From Dokdonia sp. 4H-3-7-5 (GTDB taxonomy: Bacteria; Bacteroidota; Bacteroidia; Flavobacteriales; Flavobacteriaceae): 64,000 nt of DNA. Every line of letters begins with the position of its first letter. Within the stretch, counting starts at the first letter, position 1. The notes below the pieces were generated by a model. That model was not told the origin of the DNA. It made no database searches and was given only the letters and a program-made list of their open reading frames with translations. Below, piece after piece: positions 34,252 to 42,300 of this stretch. A program made the position numbers and the translations under genes. The DNA lies in assembly GCF_000212355.1 (NCBI RefSeq), contig NC_015496.1, positions 930,001 through 994,000 on the forward strand, given 5' to 3'.

Positions 34252-35430
34252 CTATTTAAAAGCATTCTCGCCTGTGATATCTAAGCCTGTTATCAGAAGG
34301 TGAATATCATGTGTTCCTTCATAAGTAATCACACTCTCAAGATTCATCATGTGGCGCATGATACTGTATTCTCCAGTAATTCCCATACCACCTAATATCT
34401 GTCGTGCTTCGCGAGCAATTTTTAAGGCCATTTCAACATTATTACGTTTTGCCATTGAGATTTGAGCAGAGGTTGCTCTATCTTCATTTTTAAGTTGGCC
34501 TAATCTTAGCGCAAGCAATTGCGCCTTTGTAATCTCTGTGATCATCTCTGCAAGCTTCTTTTGTTGCAGTTGGAATGCAGCAATAGGCTTCCCAAACTGG
34601 ATACGCTCTTTTGCGTAGCGCAACGCAGTATCATAACAATCCATTGCAGCGCCTATAGCTCCCCAAGCAATACCATAACGAGCCGAATCAAGACAACCTA
34701 ACGGCGCGCCTAATCCGGATTTATTAGGTAATAAATTTTCTTTAGGAACTTTTACATCTTGAAAAATTAATTCTCCTGTAGCACTTGCTCTGAGTGACCA
34801 TTTATTGTGTGTCTCTGGAGTAGAAAATCCTTCCATTCCTCTTTCTACTATAAGTCCGTGTATGCGCCCTTCTTCATTCTTTGCCCATACTACAGCCACA
34901 TCACAAAAAGGACTGTTTGAAATCCATAATTTGGCTCCATTGAGAAGATAGTGGTCTCCCATATCTTTAAAATTTGTCACCATTCCACTAGGGTTAGATC
35001 CGTGATCTGGTTCTGTAAGCCCAAAGGATCCCATAAATTCGCCAGAAGCTAGTTTTGGTAAAAACTTGTTACGCTGCTCTTCAGAACCATACTTGTATAT
35101 TGGATACATAACTAGTGATGATTGTACAGATGCAGTAGATCGTACACCAGAGTCACCACGCTCTATCTCTTGCATGATAAGACCATAAGAAATTTGATCT
35201 AAGCCAGCACCACCATATTGTTCAGGAATATAAGGACCAAAAGCTCCTATCTCTGCGAGACCAGGAATGATTGATTTTGGAAATTTTGCATCTTGTGCAG
35301 CTTGTTCGATTATAGGAGAAACATCTCGCTTAACCCACGCACGCGCAGCATCTCGTATTAACTTATGTTCTTCGGTAAGAAGGTCATCTATATTGTAATA
35401 ATCGGGAGCTTCAAAAAGATCTGGTTTCAT
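34252..35430 (-). CDS. Glutaryl-CoA dehydrogenase-type acyl-CoA dehydrogenase
   Basis: The 392 residues have the three-domain acyl-CoA dehydrogenase fold. The flavin-binding motif GSFGLTEPDHGSNPSG is at about 133-148, and the catalytic base is Glu371 in TYEGTHDIH, the placement found in glutaryl-CoA dehydrogenase. The Arg expected to hold the substrate carboxylate may be in RSTASVQSSL at about 97, which also fits that subfamily. The enzyme oxidatively decarboxylates glutaryl-CoA to crotonyl-CoA in lysine and tryptophan degradation. There is no neighbouring lysine pathway gene, so the assignment rests on the sequence only. Confidence 0.85.
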   Translation of the reverse strand: MKPDLFEAPDYYNIDDLLTEEHKLIRDAARAWVKRDVSPIIEQAAQDAKFPKSIIPGLAEIGAFGPYIPEQYGGAGLDQISYGLIMQEIERGDSGVRSTASVQSSLVMYPIYKYGSEEQRNKFLPKLASGEFMGSFGLTEPDHGSNPSGMVTNFKDMGDHYLLNGAKLWISNSPFCDVAVVWAKNEEGRIHGLIVERGMEGFSTPETHNKWSLRASATGELIFQDVKVPKENLLPNKSGLGAPLGCLDSARYGIAWGAIGAAMDCYDTALRYAKERIQFGKPIAAFQLQQKKLAEMITEITKAQLLALRLGQLKNEDRATSAQISMAKRNNVEMALKIAREARQILGGMGITGEYSIMRHMMNLESVITYEGTHDIHLLITGLDITGENAFK

Positions 35431-35488
35431 AGCATATATTTTAGCAAAGTAAAAATAACGAAAACGTTTTCACTGCCCAAAATTCCTA

Positions 35489-36250
35489 CTACATTTTGAG
35501 ATAGAAGTCTTTAACTAGAGAAATGTAGTCATCTGTATAATCTTGACGTTTATACTCAATAGTAAGTTCTGTGGTGTTTGGTACGCTTTCGCGAAAGCGG
35601 AACTCCATCAAACTCCTTTTAATAGGCGAAGTTGGGTTCCCCTTTACTCGTGTAATTCTAGAGGGAAATAAACCAGCACGAGAACATAACAATATAAAGT
35701 CATCCTCCCTTTCATGAGGAATAATCACACTAAACGCCCCATCTTCTGATAGTAACTTTGCCACGGCACCTACGAGTAATTCAAAAGGCATTGACTCTTC
35801 TAAGCGTGCTTGTTCTCTAGCTTCTATAGCTGCTCCATCTTTAATAGAACGTGAACGCTGCAACGCTGTAGACTCATCATTGAGCGTTTCCATATAAAAG
35901 GGTGGATTGCAGACAATGAGGTCGTACTCATCATCTATCTCTGCTGCAAATTCGTATAAATGCGCATGATAACAAAAGAGTCTGTCTCCCCACACACTAT
36001 TTTCAAAGTTATCTGCGGCCTGCTCATAAGCGCTATCATCTAGCTCTACAGCGTCTACAGTCATAGCATCACTGCGTTGCGCAAGCATTAATGCGATAAC
36101 ACCAGTACCAGTGCCTATATCTAATATACTATCTGGATACTGAGCCACTGAAGTCCAAGCGCCAAGCAATACACCATCTGTGCCTATTTTCATAGCGCAG
36201 CGATTTTGGGCTACCGTAAATTCTTTAAATTGAAAAGGTTTTAAAGACAT
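35489..36250 (-). CDS. tRNA1(Val) adenine-37 N6-methyltransferase (TrmN6/YfiC-like)
   Basis: A 253-residue class I methyltransferase. The SAM-binding motif is ILDIGTGTGVIALMLAQ (about 42-58), and the N6-adenine catalytic motif NPPFY is at about 120-124. The N-terminal block FKEFTVAQNRCAMKIGTDGVLLG is diagnostic of the YfiC family. It modifies A37 of tRNA-Val in E. coli. A palindrome copy is read as FRES at about 218-221, in the C-terminal strand region. The gene directly abuts rimM (the stop of rimM is at 36251), so they are in one operon, both concerned with RNA. Confidence 0.88.
   Translation of the reverse strand: MSLKPFQFKEFTVAQNRCAMKIGTDGVLLGAWTSVAQYPDSILDIGTGTGVIALMLAQRSDAMTVDAVELDDSAYEQAADNFENSVWGDRLFCYHAHLYEFAAEIDDEYDLIVCNPPFYMETLNDESTALQRSRSIKDGAAIEAREQARLEESMPFELLVGAVAKLLSEDGAFSVIIPHEREDDFILLCSRAGLFPSRITRVKGNPTSPIKRSLMEFRFRESVPNTTELTIEYKRQDYTDDYISLVKDFYLKM
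35583..35600. repeat. Dispersed palindrome, copy 10, inside the trmN6-like gene
   Basis: ACGCTTTCGCGAAAGCGG, read in frame as FRES in EFRFRESVPNT. Confidence 0.9.
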
Positions 36251-36775
36251 CTACAGGTATAGATCAATCAGTCCATCAGGAAGTTCGAAGTGCATTTGCT
36301 TGTTTTCGCGGTCTACTTTCTTGATAAACTCGTCTACCATAGGTATAAGCACTTGACTACCATCTCTGTCAATTTCAAAAATAGCCTGCGTGTTACTATC
36401 GTTTACATATGTGATTGTACCTATCTCACCAAAGTCTTTATCTACGGCAGTAAATCCTACTACCTCATGGAAGTAAAATTGATCTCCCTTTAACTCAGGT
36501 AGTAAGTCTAGTGGCAAGTACAGACCTGCGCCTATCATATCATCTGCATCCTCTTCTGTATCTATATCTTCAAATTTTACTCGAAGTAAACTAGATTTAT
36601 GTAACTGAGAAGACTCTATAAAATATGGTACAAGACTAGGACCAAAATCAATAAACACAGAGTCCATGTCTACGTATATTTCTGGTTCGTCAGTATCAAG
36701 TTTAGCAAGGAGTTCTCCTTTAAAGCTATACTTTCTAACTATTTTTCCGAGGTAGAAACAATCTTCTTTTTTCAT
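36251..36775 (-). CDS. rimM: Ribosome maturation factor RimM
   Basis: A 174-residue protein with the N-terminal RimM barrel (YLGKIVRKYSFKGELLAKL, 7-25) and the C-terminal PRC-type barrel (about 98-170). RimM binds ribosomal protein S19 and helps assemble the 30S head. It follows rpsP at a distance of about 200 bases, an order conserved in bacteria, but here an apparent terminator (36901-36933) lies between, so rimM may be partly independent of rpsP. The trmN6-like gene starts right after it. Confidence 0.95.
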   Translation of the reverse strand: MKKEDCFYLGKIVRKYSFKGELLAKLDTDEPEIYVDMDSVFIDFGPSLVPYFIESSQLHKSSLLRVKFEDIDTEEDADDMIGAGLYLPLDLLPELKGDQFYFHEVVGFTAVDKDFGEIGTITYVNDSNTQAIFEIDRDGSQVLIPMVDEFIKKVDRENKQMHFELPDGLIDLYL

Positions 36776-36900
36776 AGGGTGTAAAAATACGGGATATCTT
36801 ATAAAAAGACGTAAAAGTTAATCGATAAGCAATCTCACATTGCCAGCATATTCTATAAGAGACTTTGCAAGCAATTAAGTGGTAATAAACATAGACCATA

Positions 36901-36933
36901 AAAAATGCCCCAATAATTAAATTAGGGCATTTT
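36901..36933 (-). terminator. Terminator or attenuator between rpsP and rimM
   Basis: The stem AAAATGCCC with GGGCATTTT around a 14-base loop, with a T tract on the minus strand. It lies about 40 bases after the rpsP stop. A half palindrome (GCGAAAGCAT) is seen at 36944-36953. Confidence 0.6.
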
Positions 36934-36972
36934 CAAAATGTTGCGAAAGCATTACACTTCCACTAGCTTTTT

Positions 36973-37488
36973 TTACTCTTCAGAATCTGAAGCTGCTGCT
37001 TCACCTTCTGCAGGCGCATCTTCAGTCTCTGCAACCACTTCTGGTTGAGCTGCTGCGATACGAGCCTCATTTACAGCTTTTTCAGCTGCAAGAGCTTCTG
37101 ATTTTGCTTTTTCTTCTGCTTGAGAAAGATTTCCTTTCTTAGCTTCTACTTTACCAGCTTTCTCCTCTACCCAAGCATTAAATTTTTCTTCTGCTTGCTC
37201 TTCAGTAAGTGCACCTTTACGTACACCACCAGCTAGGTGATTTTTAAGCATTGCTCCTTTATAAGAAAGAAGACGCTTTGCAGTCTCAGTAGGCTGCGCT
37301 CCGTTTTGTAACCAAGTTACAGCAAGATCAACATCAAGATCAATTGTTGCTGGGTTACTGTTAGGATTGTAAGTACCTATTTTCTCTAAGTATTTACCAT
37401 CTCTCTTTGCGCGAGCATCTGCTGCTACAACCCAGTAAAAAGGTTTACCTTTCTTACCGTGTCTCTGTAATCTAATTTTAACTGACAT
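36973..37488 (-). CDS. rpsP: 30S ribosomal protein S16 with acidic C-terminal extension
   Basis: The first 80 residues are a standard S16 (SVKIRLQRHGKKGKPFYWVV, ARAKRDGKYLEKIGTYNP). S16 is normally 80-90 residues. Here the protein has 171, with an added tail (about 95-171) rich in Ala, Glu and Lys that ends in an acidic Ser/Glu cluster, predicted helical or disordered. Long S16 tails occur in other Bacteroidota, so this is probably a family trait. A promoter box is at 37535-37542, and a GC-rich hairpin in the leader (37503-37517) is just upstream of the start. Confidence 0.97.
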   Translation of the reverse strand: MSVKIRLQRHGKKGKPFYWVVAADARAKRDGKYLEKIGTYNPNSNPATIDLDVDLAVTWLQNGAQPTETAKRLLSYKGAMLKNHLAGGVRKGALTEEQAEEKFNAWVEEKAGKVEAKKGNLSQAEEKAKSEALAAEKAVNEARIAAAQPEVVAETEDAPAEGEAAASDSEE

Positions 37489-37502
37489 AAAAGTTAATTT
37501 GT

Positions 37503-37517
37503 GGGGTACCCGACCCC
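37503..37517 (-). promoter_or_regulatory. Hairpin in the rpsP leader, possible autoregulation site
   Basis: GGGGT and ACCCC arms form a five-bp GC-rich stem with a five-base loop, 14 bases before the ATG. In AT-rich surroundings a GC block of this kind stands out. Binding by S16 itself is a possibility, not shown. Confidence 0.4.
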
Positions 37518-37534
37518 GTTTTTAAATAAGTCTG

Positions 37535-37542
37535 CAAATATA
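37535..37542 (-). promoter_or_regulatory. Promoter -7 box for rpsP
   Basis: TATATTTG on the minus strand matches TAnnTTTG, 46 bases before the rpsP start, leaving room for a leader of about 40 bases with the hairpin. Confidence 0.55.
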
Positions 37543-37587
37543 CTATAATTTTTCTGGCACTCATCACGTTAAATCTTTAATATAAAG

Positions 37588-37595
37588 TACTTTTG
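37588..37595 (+). promoter_or_regulatory. Promoter -7 box for the lipoprotein gene at 37619
   Basis: TACTTTTG matches TAnnTTTG and ends 23 bases before the ATG at 37619. Confidence 0.5.
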
Positions 37596-37618
37596 CCCTC
37601 TATTTTTGAATTTTGATT

Positions 37619-38431
37619 ATGCGTAATTTTCTTTTTGCTCTCATCTCTATTATCACATTTATTTCTTGTAGTACCATAGAAGATAACACACCTGCACTTC
37701 AAGGGGTGCGTGATACTGTGTTACTGCGCACTCAAGACAGTCGAGCAATCTTTAATGAAGACGGTGATTTATTAATACGTGGAGAACGCGGTGCAGAGGT
37801 AATAAGCTTTCAAATAAAAAATCAAGCGCAGACTCAAATTACATTTGGCGGTCAGAATAATCCTAGTATCGCAACCTATATAGATGAAAATGGCAAAGTA
37901 TTCACTACTGAGTCATCACAAGCCAGTGGTTTATTAGACTTTTCATTTAATGGAAGCAGTGCGGTGACTGGTAATTTTAAATTTACTGCATTTACTCCAT
38001 CTTTTTCAGATACTGTAGTATTTAGTAAAGGTGTTGTTTATAGAGTACCTATCCTTACTCCAGTAGTAATTCAACCAGAAATTGAGGATGTAGATGATAA
38101 TTTTGAAGCTCTTATCAATACAACGGTTTTTAACTCAATAGTTATCAATCATGTTGTCTCTGGTAATGTTCTTACGGTTTTAGGCCGCACATCTTCAACA
38201 AATATAGCGGTAAGTTTTCCTCTTAATAGCAATCCTGGCACTTACAACATAGGATCTAACCCTGATTTTTCTGCCGCTTATACAACTCCTTCTGGAATCT
38301 CAAATGCCATATCTGGTGAGATTACAATCATAGCAAATGATCAAGAAAACAATATTGCTGTTGGAACATTTAGCTTTATGACTGCTGAAGGTTTTTCAAT
38401 TACCGACGGTTCATTCACCATCAATTACTAG
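37619..38431 (+). CDS. Lipoprotein, probably DUF6252 family
   Basis: 270 residues from the ATG at 37619 (a TTG two codons upstream is not needed). A lipobox ends in FISC, placing the acylated Cys at about 17, so it is an exported lipoprotein. The mature part is beta-rich with many Thr, Ser, Asn and Val residues and no charged clusters. A repeated pattern of the type G-x-F-x-F-T and the ending G-x-F-S-F-M-T...G-S-F-T-I-N-Y resemble DUF6252 lipoproteins of flavobacteria, but I hold that assignment loosely. No function is known. It is divergent from rpsP and not in an operon with the next gene. Confidence 0.55.
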   Translation: MRNFLFALISIITFISCSTIEDNTPALQGVRDTVLLRTQDSRAIFNEDGDLLIRGERGAEVISFQIKNQAQTQITFGGQNNPSIATYIDENGKVFTTESSQASGLLDFSFNGSSAVTGNFKFTAFTPSFSDTVVFSKGVVYRVPILTPVVIQPEIEDVDDNFEALINTTVFNSIVINHVVSGNVLTVLGRTSSTNIAVSFPLNSNPGTYNIGSNPDFSAAYTTPSGISNAISGEITIIANDQENNIAVGTFSFMTAEGFSITDGSFTINY

Positions 38432-38806
38432 TGTACTCAACAATGCGTTTCTCATTTAATGCGTAACTAATTTTATAGGCATCTGCTTTCATCTTATAGC
38501 CTCTCGTTCTAAATTAAAATGATTTTCTCCACTAGGTAGCTATCATAATTATCTAACAACTACCCGTATCTTAGGCTAAGAAACCTAAATTATCAAGAAA
38601 GACTGTTTACTAACTTATAACCATTCTGTTTTACCAGTGCTACTTTCCATTGCTTCCCGCCTTATCATACTATTAAGACAATTAACATCGATTTACGTTA
38701 AAAGAAGCCAATTATAAACCGTTCTGGTTAAAGGTAGTTAAACTACTTCTGTATAGTGTTTTATGCTCATATCTTTACATCAATACTAACAACAAAAACA
38801 CACATT
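38432..38806. other. Intergenic region with little structure
   Basis: A 375-base AT-rich stretch without a credible reading frame. Near its end GTAGTT-A-AACTAC (38734-38746) forms a small palindrome about 60 bases before the next start and could be a regulator site. I see no repeat or RNA gene. Confidence 0.4.
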
Positions 38807-39253
38807 ATGAACTATACAGAAGAAGTTGCAAATAAATTAAATAGTCTATTAACTAAGTCATACGATGCAGAAGCTGGATACAAAAAAGCAGCAGAAAATG
38901 TAAAAAATCGCGGACTAAAAAACTTTTTTCAAAACCGTGCACAAGACAGATATAACTTTGGACATGAAATTAAGGAAGAAGTAAGAAGTTTTGGACAAGA
39001 AGTAGATAAGGGAACAAGCTTCCAAGCAGATATGCACAGAGCATGGATGGACGTAAAAACTGCCTTTTCTACAGATGATGACGAGTCAACACTAGAAGAA
39101 GCGATTCGTGGAGAAAAAGCTTCAGTAGAAGCATATAATGAAGTGCTAGCAGAGACGTCCCTACCTAGCTCAACGAGAAGTATACTAGAGAAGCAACGCA
39201 ATAGCATTCAGAGTGCATTAAATGAGGTAAAAACTTTAGAAGAGTGGGCATAA
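38807..39253 (+). CDS. Ferritin-like four-helix stress protein (PA2169 / DUF2383 type)
   Basis: 148 residues from the ATG at 38807; a longer frame starts at 38756 but the family begins at about this Met (MNYTEEVANKLNSLLTKSYD). Four helices are predicted throughout, with AEAGYKKAAENVKN, QDRYNFGHEIKEEV and GEKASVEAYNEVL. Members of the family are upregulated in stress and some bind metals. Here the Glu and His placement (e.g. E38-like AAENV, H in FGHEI and EKASVEAY) leaves metal binding possible but unproven. It stands alone and is closed by a strong terminator at 39281-39307. A small palindrome upstream may be an operator. Confidence 0.8.
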   Translation: MNYTEEVANKLNSLLTKSYDAEAGYKKAAENVKNRGLKNFFQNRAQDRYNFGHEIKEEVRSFGQEVDKGTSFQADMHRAWMDVKTAFSTDDDESTLEEAIRGEKASVEAYNEVLAETSLPSSTRSILEKQRNSIQSALNEVKTLEEWA

Positions 39254-39280
39254 GCAATTTATAGAGCTTATATAAAATTT

Positions 39281-39310
39281 AAAATCCAGCCATAATGGCT
39301 GGATTTTTTT
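39281..39310 (+). terminator. Terminator after the ferritin-like gene
   Basis: A perfect 13-bp stem (AAAATCCAGCCAT with ATGGCTGGATTTT) with a single-base loop region and a T tract. Confidence 0.85.
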
Positions 39311-39398
39311 TGTGCATAAAAGTTGATAACTCATAGCCGTAATCTCATGTAAAAAGCACTAAAATGTAGTACTTTTCATATCCACTTTTTCTACGCCT

Positions 39399-42300
39399 AT
39401 GTACCTTATTTTTGACACCGAAACCACAGGACTTCCTAAAAACTGGAATGCTCCACTTACAGACTCAGATAACTGGCCTAGAGCGATTCAAATCGCTTGG
39501 CAGTTACACGATGAGATGGGTAACGTCATAGAGCATCAAGATTATCTTATCAAGCCAGATGGATTTGATATTCCTTATGATGCAGAGCGCATACACGGCA
39601 TCTCCACAGCACTTGCCGAAAGAGACGGAATTGAACTTTCCGAAGTACTCTCAAAATTTAATATTGCACTTTCAAAATCAAAGTATGTTGTAGGTCAGAA
39701 TGTTGGTTTTGATACAAATATCATGGGAGCCGAGTTTCACAGACTCAACATAGGTAATGATCTTCAAGAGTTACCAGTGCTAGACACTTGTACAGAAAAA
39801 ACAGCGACATTGTGCCAGCTACCTGGAGGACGTGGTGGTAAATTTAAATTACCTACGCTTACAGAATTACACAAACACCTGTTTGGCGAAGGATTTGGTG
39901 AGGCGCACAATGCCACGGCAGATGTGGAGGCAACTACTCGTTGCTTTCTAGAGCTTATACGCCAGCGAGTTTACACAAAAGAAGAGCTAGACGTTGCGCC
40001 AGATTATTTTGAAAGATTCTCTCAATCTAATCCGCAGCCTATTACTTTTATTGGGCTTAAGCACATAAATCTTAAGAAAGCTTCTGCAAAAATTGCTCAA
40101 GCGCTCGCTGCTCAAGATGATACTCCAGAAATTTCTAAGGCAGAGATAGAAGAAAATAAAGAACAACTTTCTGATGTAAAGTTTGCTCACCTTCACAACC
40201 ACTCTCAGTTCTCTATATTACAATCTACTGCGAGCGTTCAAGATATTGTAAAAGCCGCTGCACTACATAAAATGCCTGCTGTCGCTATGACAGACATGGG
40301 TAACATGATGGGGGCTTTTCACTTTACAAAAGCGGTAAAAAGTCATAACGCTTTCGCGAAAGCGGAAAATGCAAAACTCACAGAAGCAGGAGAAGCAGAA
40401 GAGCATGTACCACTTAAAGCCATCATAGGTTGTGAGTTTAATGTATGTGTTGATCACAAAAACAAGAGCCAAAAGGACAATGGATACCAGATTGTCATTT
40501 TAGCCAAAAATAAAAACGGATATCAAAACCTCTGTAAAATGGCTTCTATAGCCTACACAGATGGTTTTTATTACGTTCCTCGTATAGACAAGCAAGTTAT
40601 TGAGCAGTACAAAGAAGATCTTATTGTACTTACCGGAAATCTATATGGTGAAGTGCCAAGTAAGATTCTTAATGTAGGAGAAAAACAAGCCGAAGAGGCC
40701 CTTATTTGGTGGAAAGAACAATTTGGTGACGACCTTTATGTTGAGATCATGCGTCACGGGCAAGAAGATGAAGATCGTGTGATGCCTGTTTTAATTACGC
40801 TTTCGCGAAAGCATGATGTAAAACTTATCGCGTCTAACAATACATTCTACATTGATAAGTCTGATGCAGATGCGCATGATGTTTTATTATGTGTAAAAGA
40901 TGGTGAAAAAGTAGCCACCCCAAAAGGTCGCGGTAGAGGATATCGTTTTGGATTACCTAATGACGAATACTACTTTAAGAGTGCAGATGAGATGAAAACG
41001 CTCTTTGCAGATGTACCTGAAGCCATTCTTAATGTACAGGAGGTAGTAAATAAAATCGAATCTTACGAGCTTGCTCGTGACGTACTTCTTCCTGCATTTG
41101 ACATTCCAGAAGAATTTGTTTCTCCAGAAGATGCTATTGACGGAGGAAAACAAGGTGAAAATGCATTTCTGAAACATCTTGTTTATGAAGGAGCAAAAAA
41201 GCGTTACGGAGAAGAACTCTCTGAAGAAGTTATAGAGCGCCTAGACTTTGAGCTAGATGTTATTGAAAAGACGGGTTACCCTGGATACTTTCTGATTGTA
41301 GAGGATTTTATACGAGAAGCTCGTAATATGGACGTTTCGGTAGGTCCAGGACGTGGATCTGCAGCGGGATCTGTGGCAGCATACTGTTTATGGATTACAA
41401 ATATTGATCCGCTTAAGTATGATTTACTTTTTGAGCGTTTCTTAAATCCGGATCGTGTAAGTATGCCCGATATTGATATTGACTTTGATGATGAAGGTCG
41501 CGGGCGAGTAATGCAATATGTAATTGACAAATACGGCGCAAATCAAGTAGCACAGATTATCACTTACGGTACTATGGCTGCAAAGTCATCCATACGTGAC
41601 ACCTCCAGAGCACTAGATTTATCCCTAGGTGATGCAGATAGAATAGCTAAGCTCATCCCTACGATGAGTAAGCTTAGAAAGATTTTTGGTAAAACAGATG
41701 CAGAGCTACGTAGTGCTTTTAGGTCTGACGATTTACCTAAAGTTCAAGAACTAATTACACTAGAACAAGCAGATAATCTTGAAGGGCAGATGCTACGTCA
41801 AGCAAGACAGCTTGAAGGATCTGTGCGTAACACGGGAATTCATGCCTGTGGGGTAATTATCACACCTAGTGATATTACAAATTTTGTTCCTGTAGCACTT
41901 GCAAAAGATTCTGATCTCTACGTAACACAATTTGATAACTCCGTCGTAGAGGAAGCTGGGCTACTTAAAATGGACTTCTTGGGTCTGAAGACACTTACTT
42001 TAATAAAAGACACTGTAAAGCTCGTGAAGTATCGTCACGACGTAGATCTCGATCCAGAGAGTTTTCCTCTTGACGATGAGAAAACATATGAACTTTTCCA
42101 GCGTGGTGATACTGTAGGTATATTTCAATATGAATCACCTGGGATGCAAAAGCACATGCAATCGCTCAAACCTACCGTGTTTGAGGATCTAATTGCAATG
42201 AATGCATTATATCGTCCTGGGCCTATGGAATATATCCCATCTTTCGTAAGAAGAAAGCACGGGGAAGAAGAGATAGAATATGACCTTCCTGCCATGGAAG

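Noticed and set aside
38432-38806. A hidden gene in the 375-base gap
   Set aside because: No frame of useful length or composition; only a small palindrome is seen.
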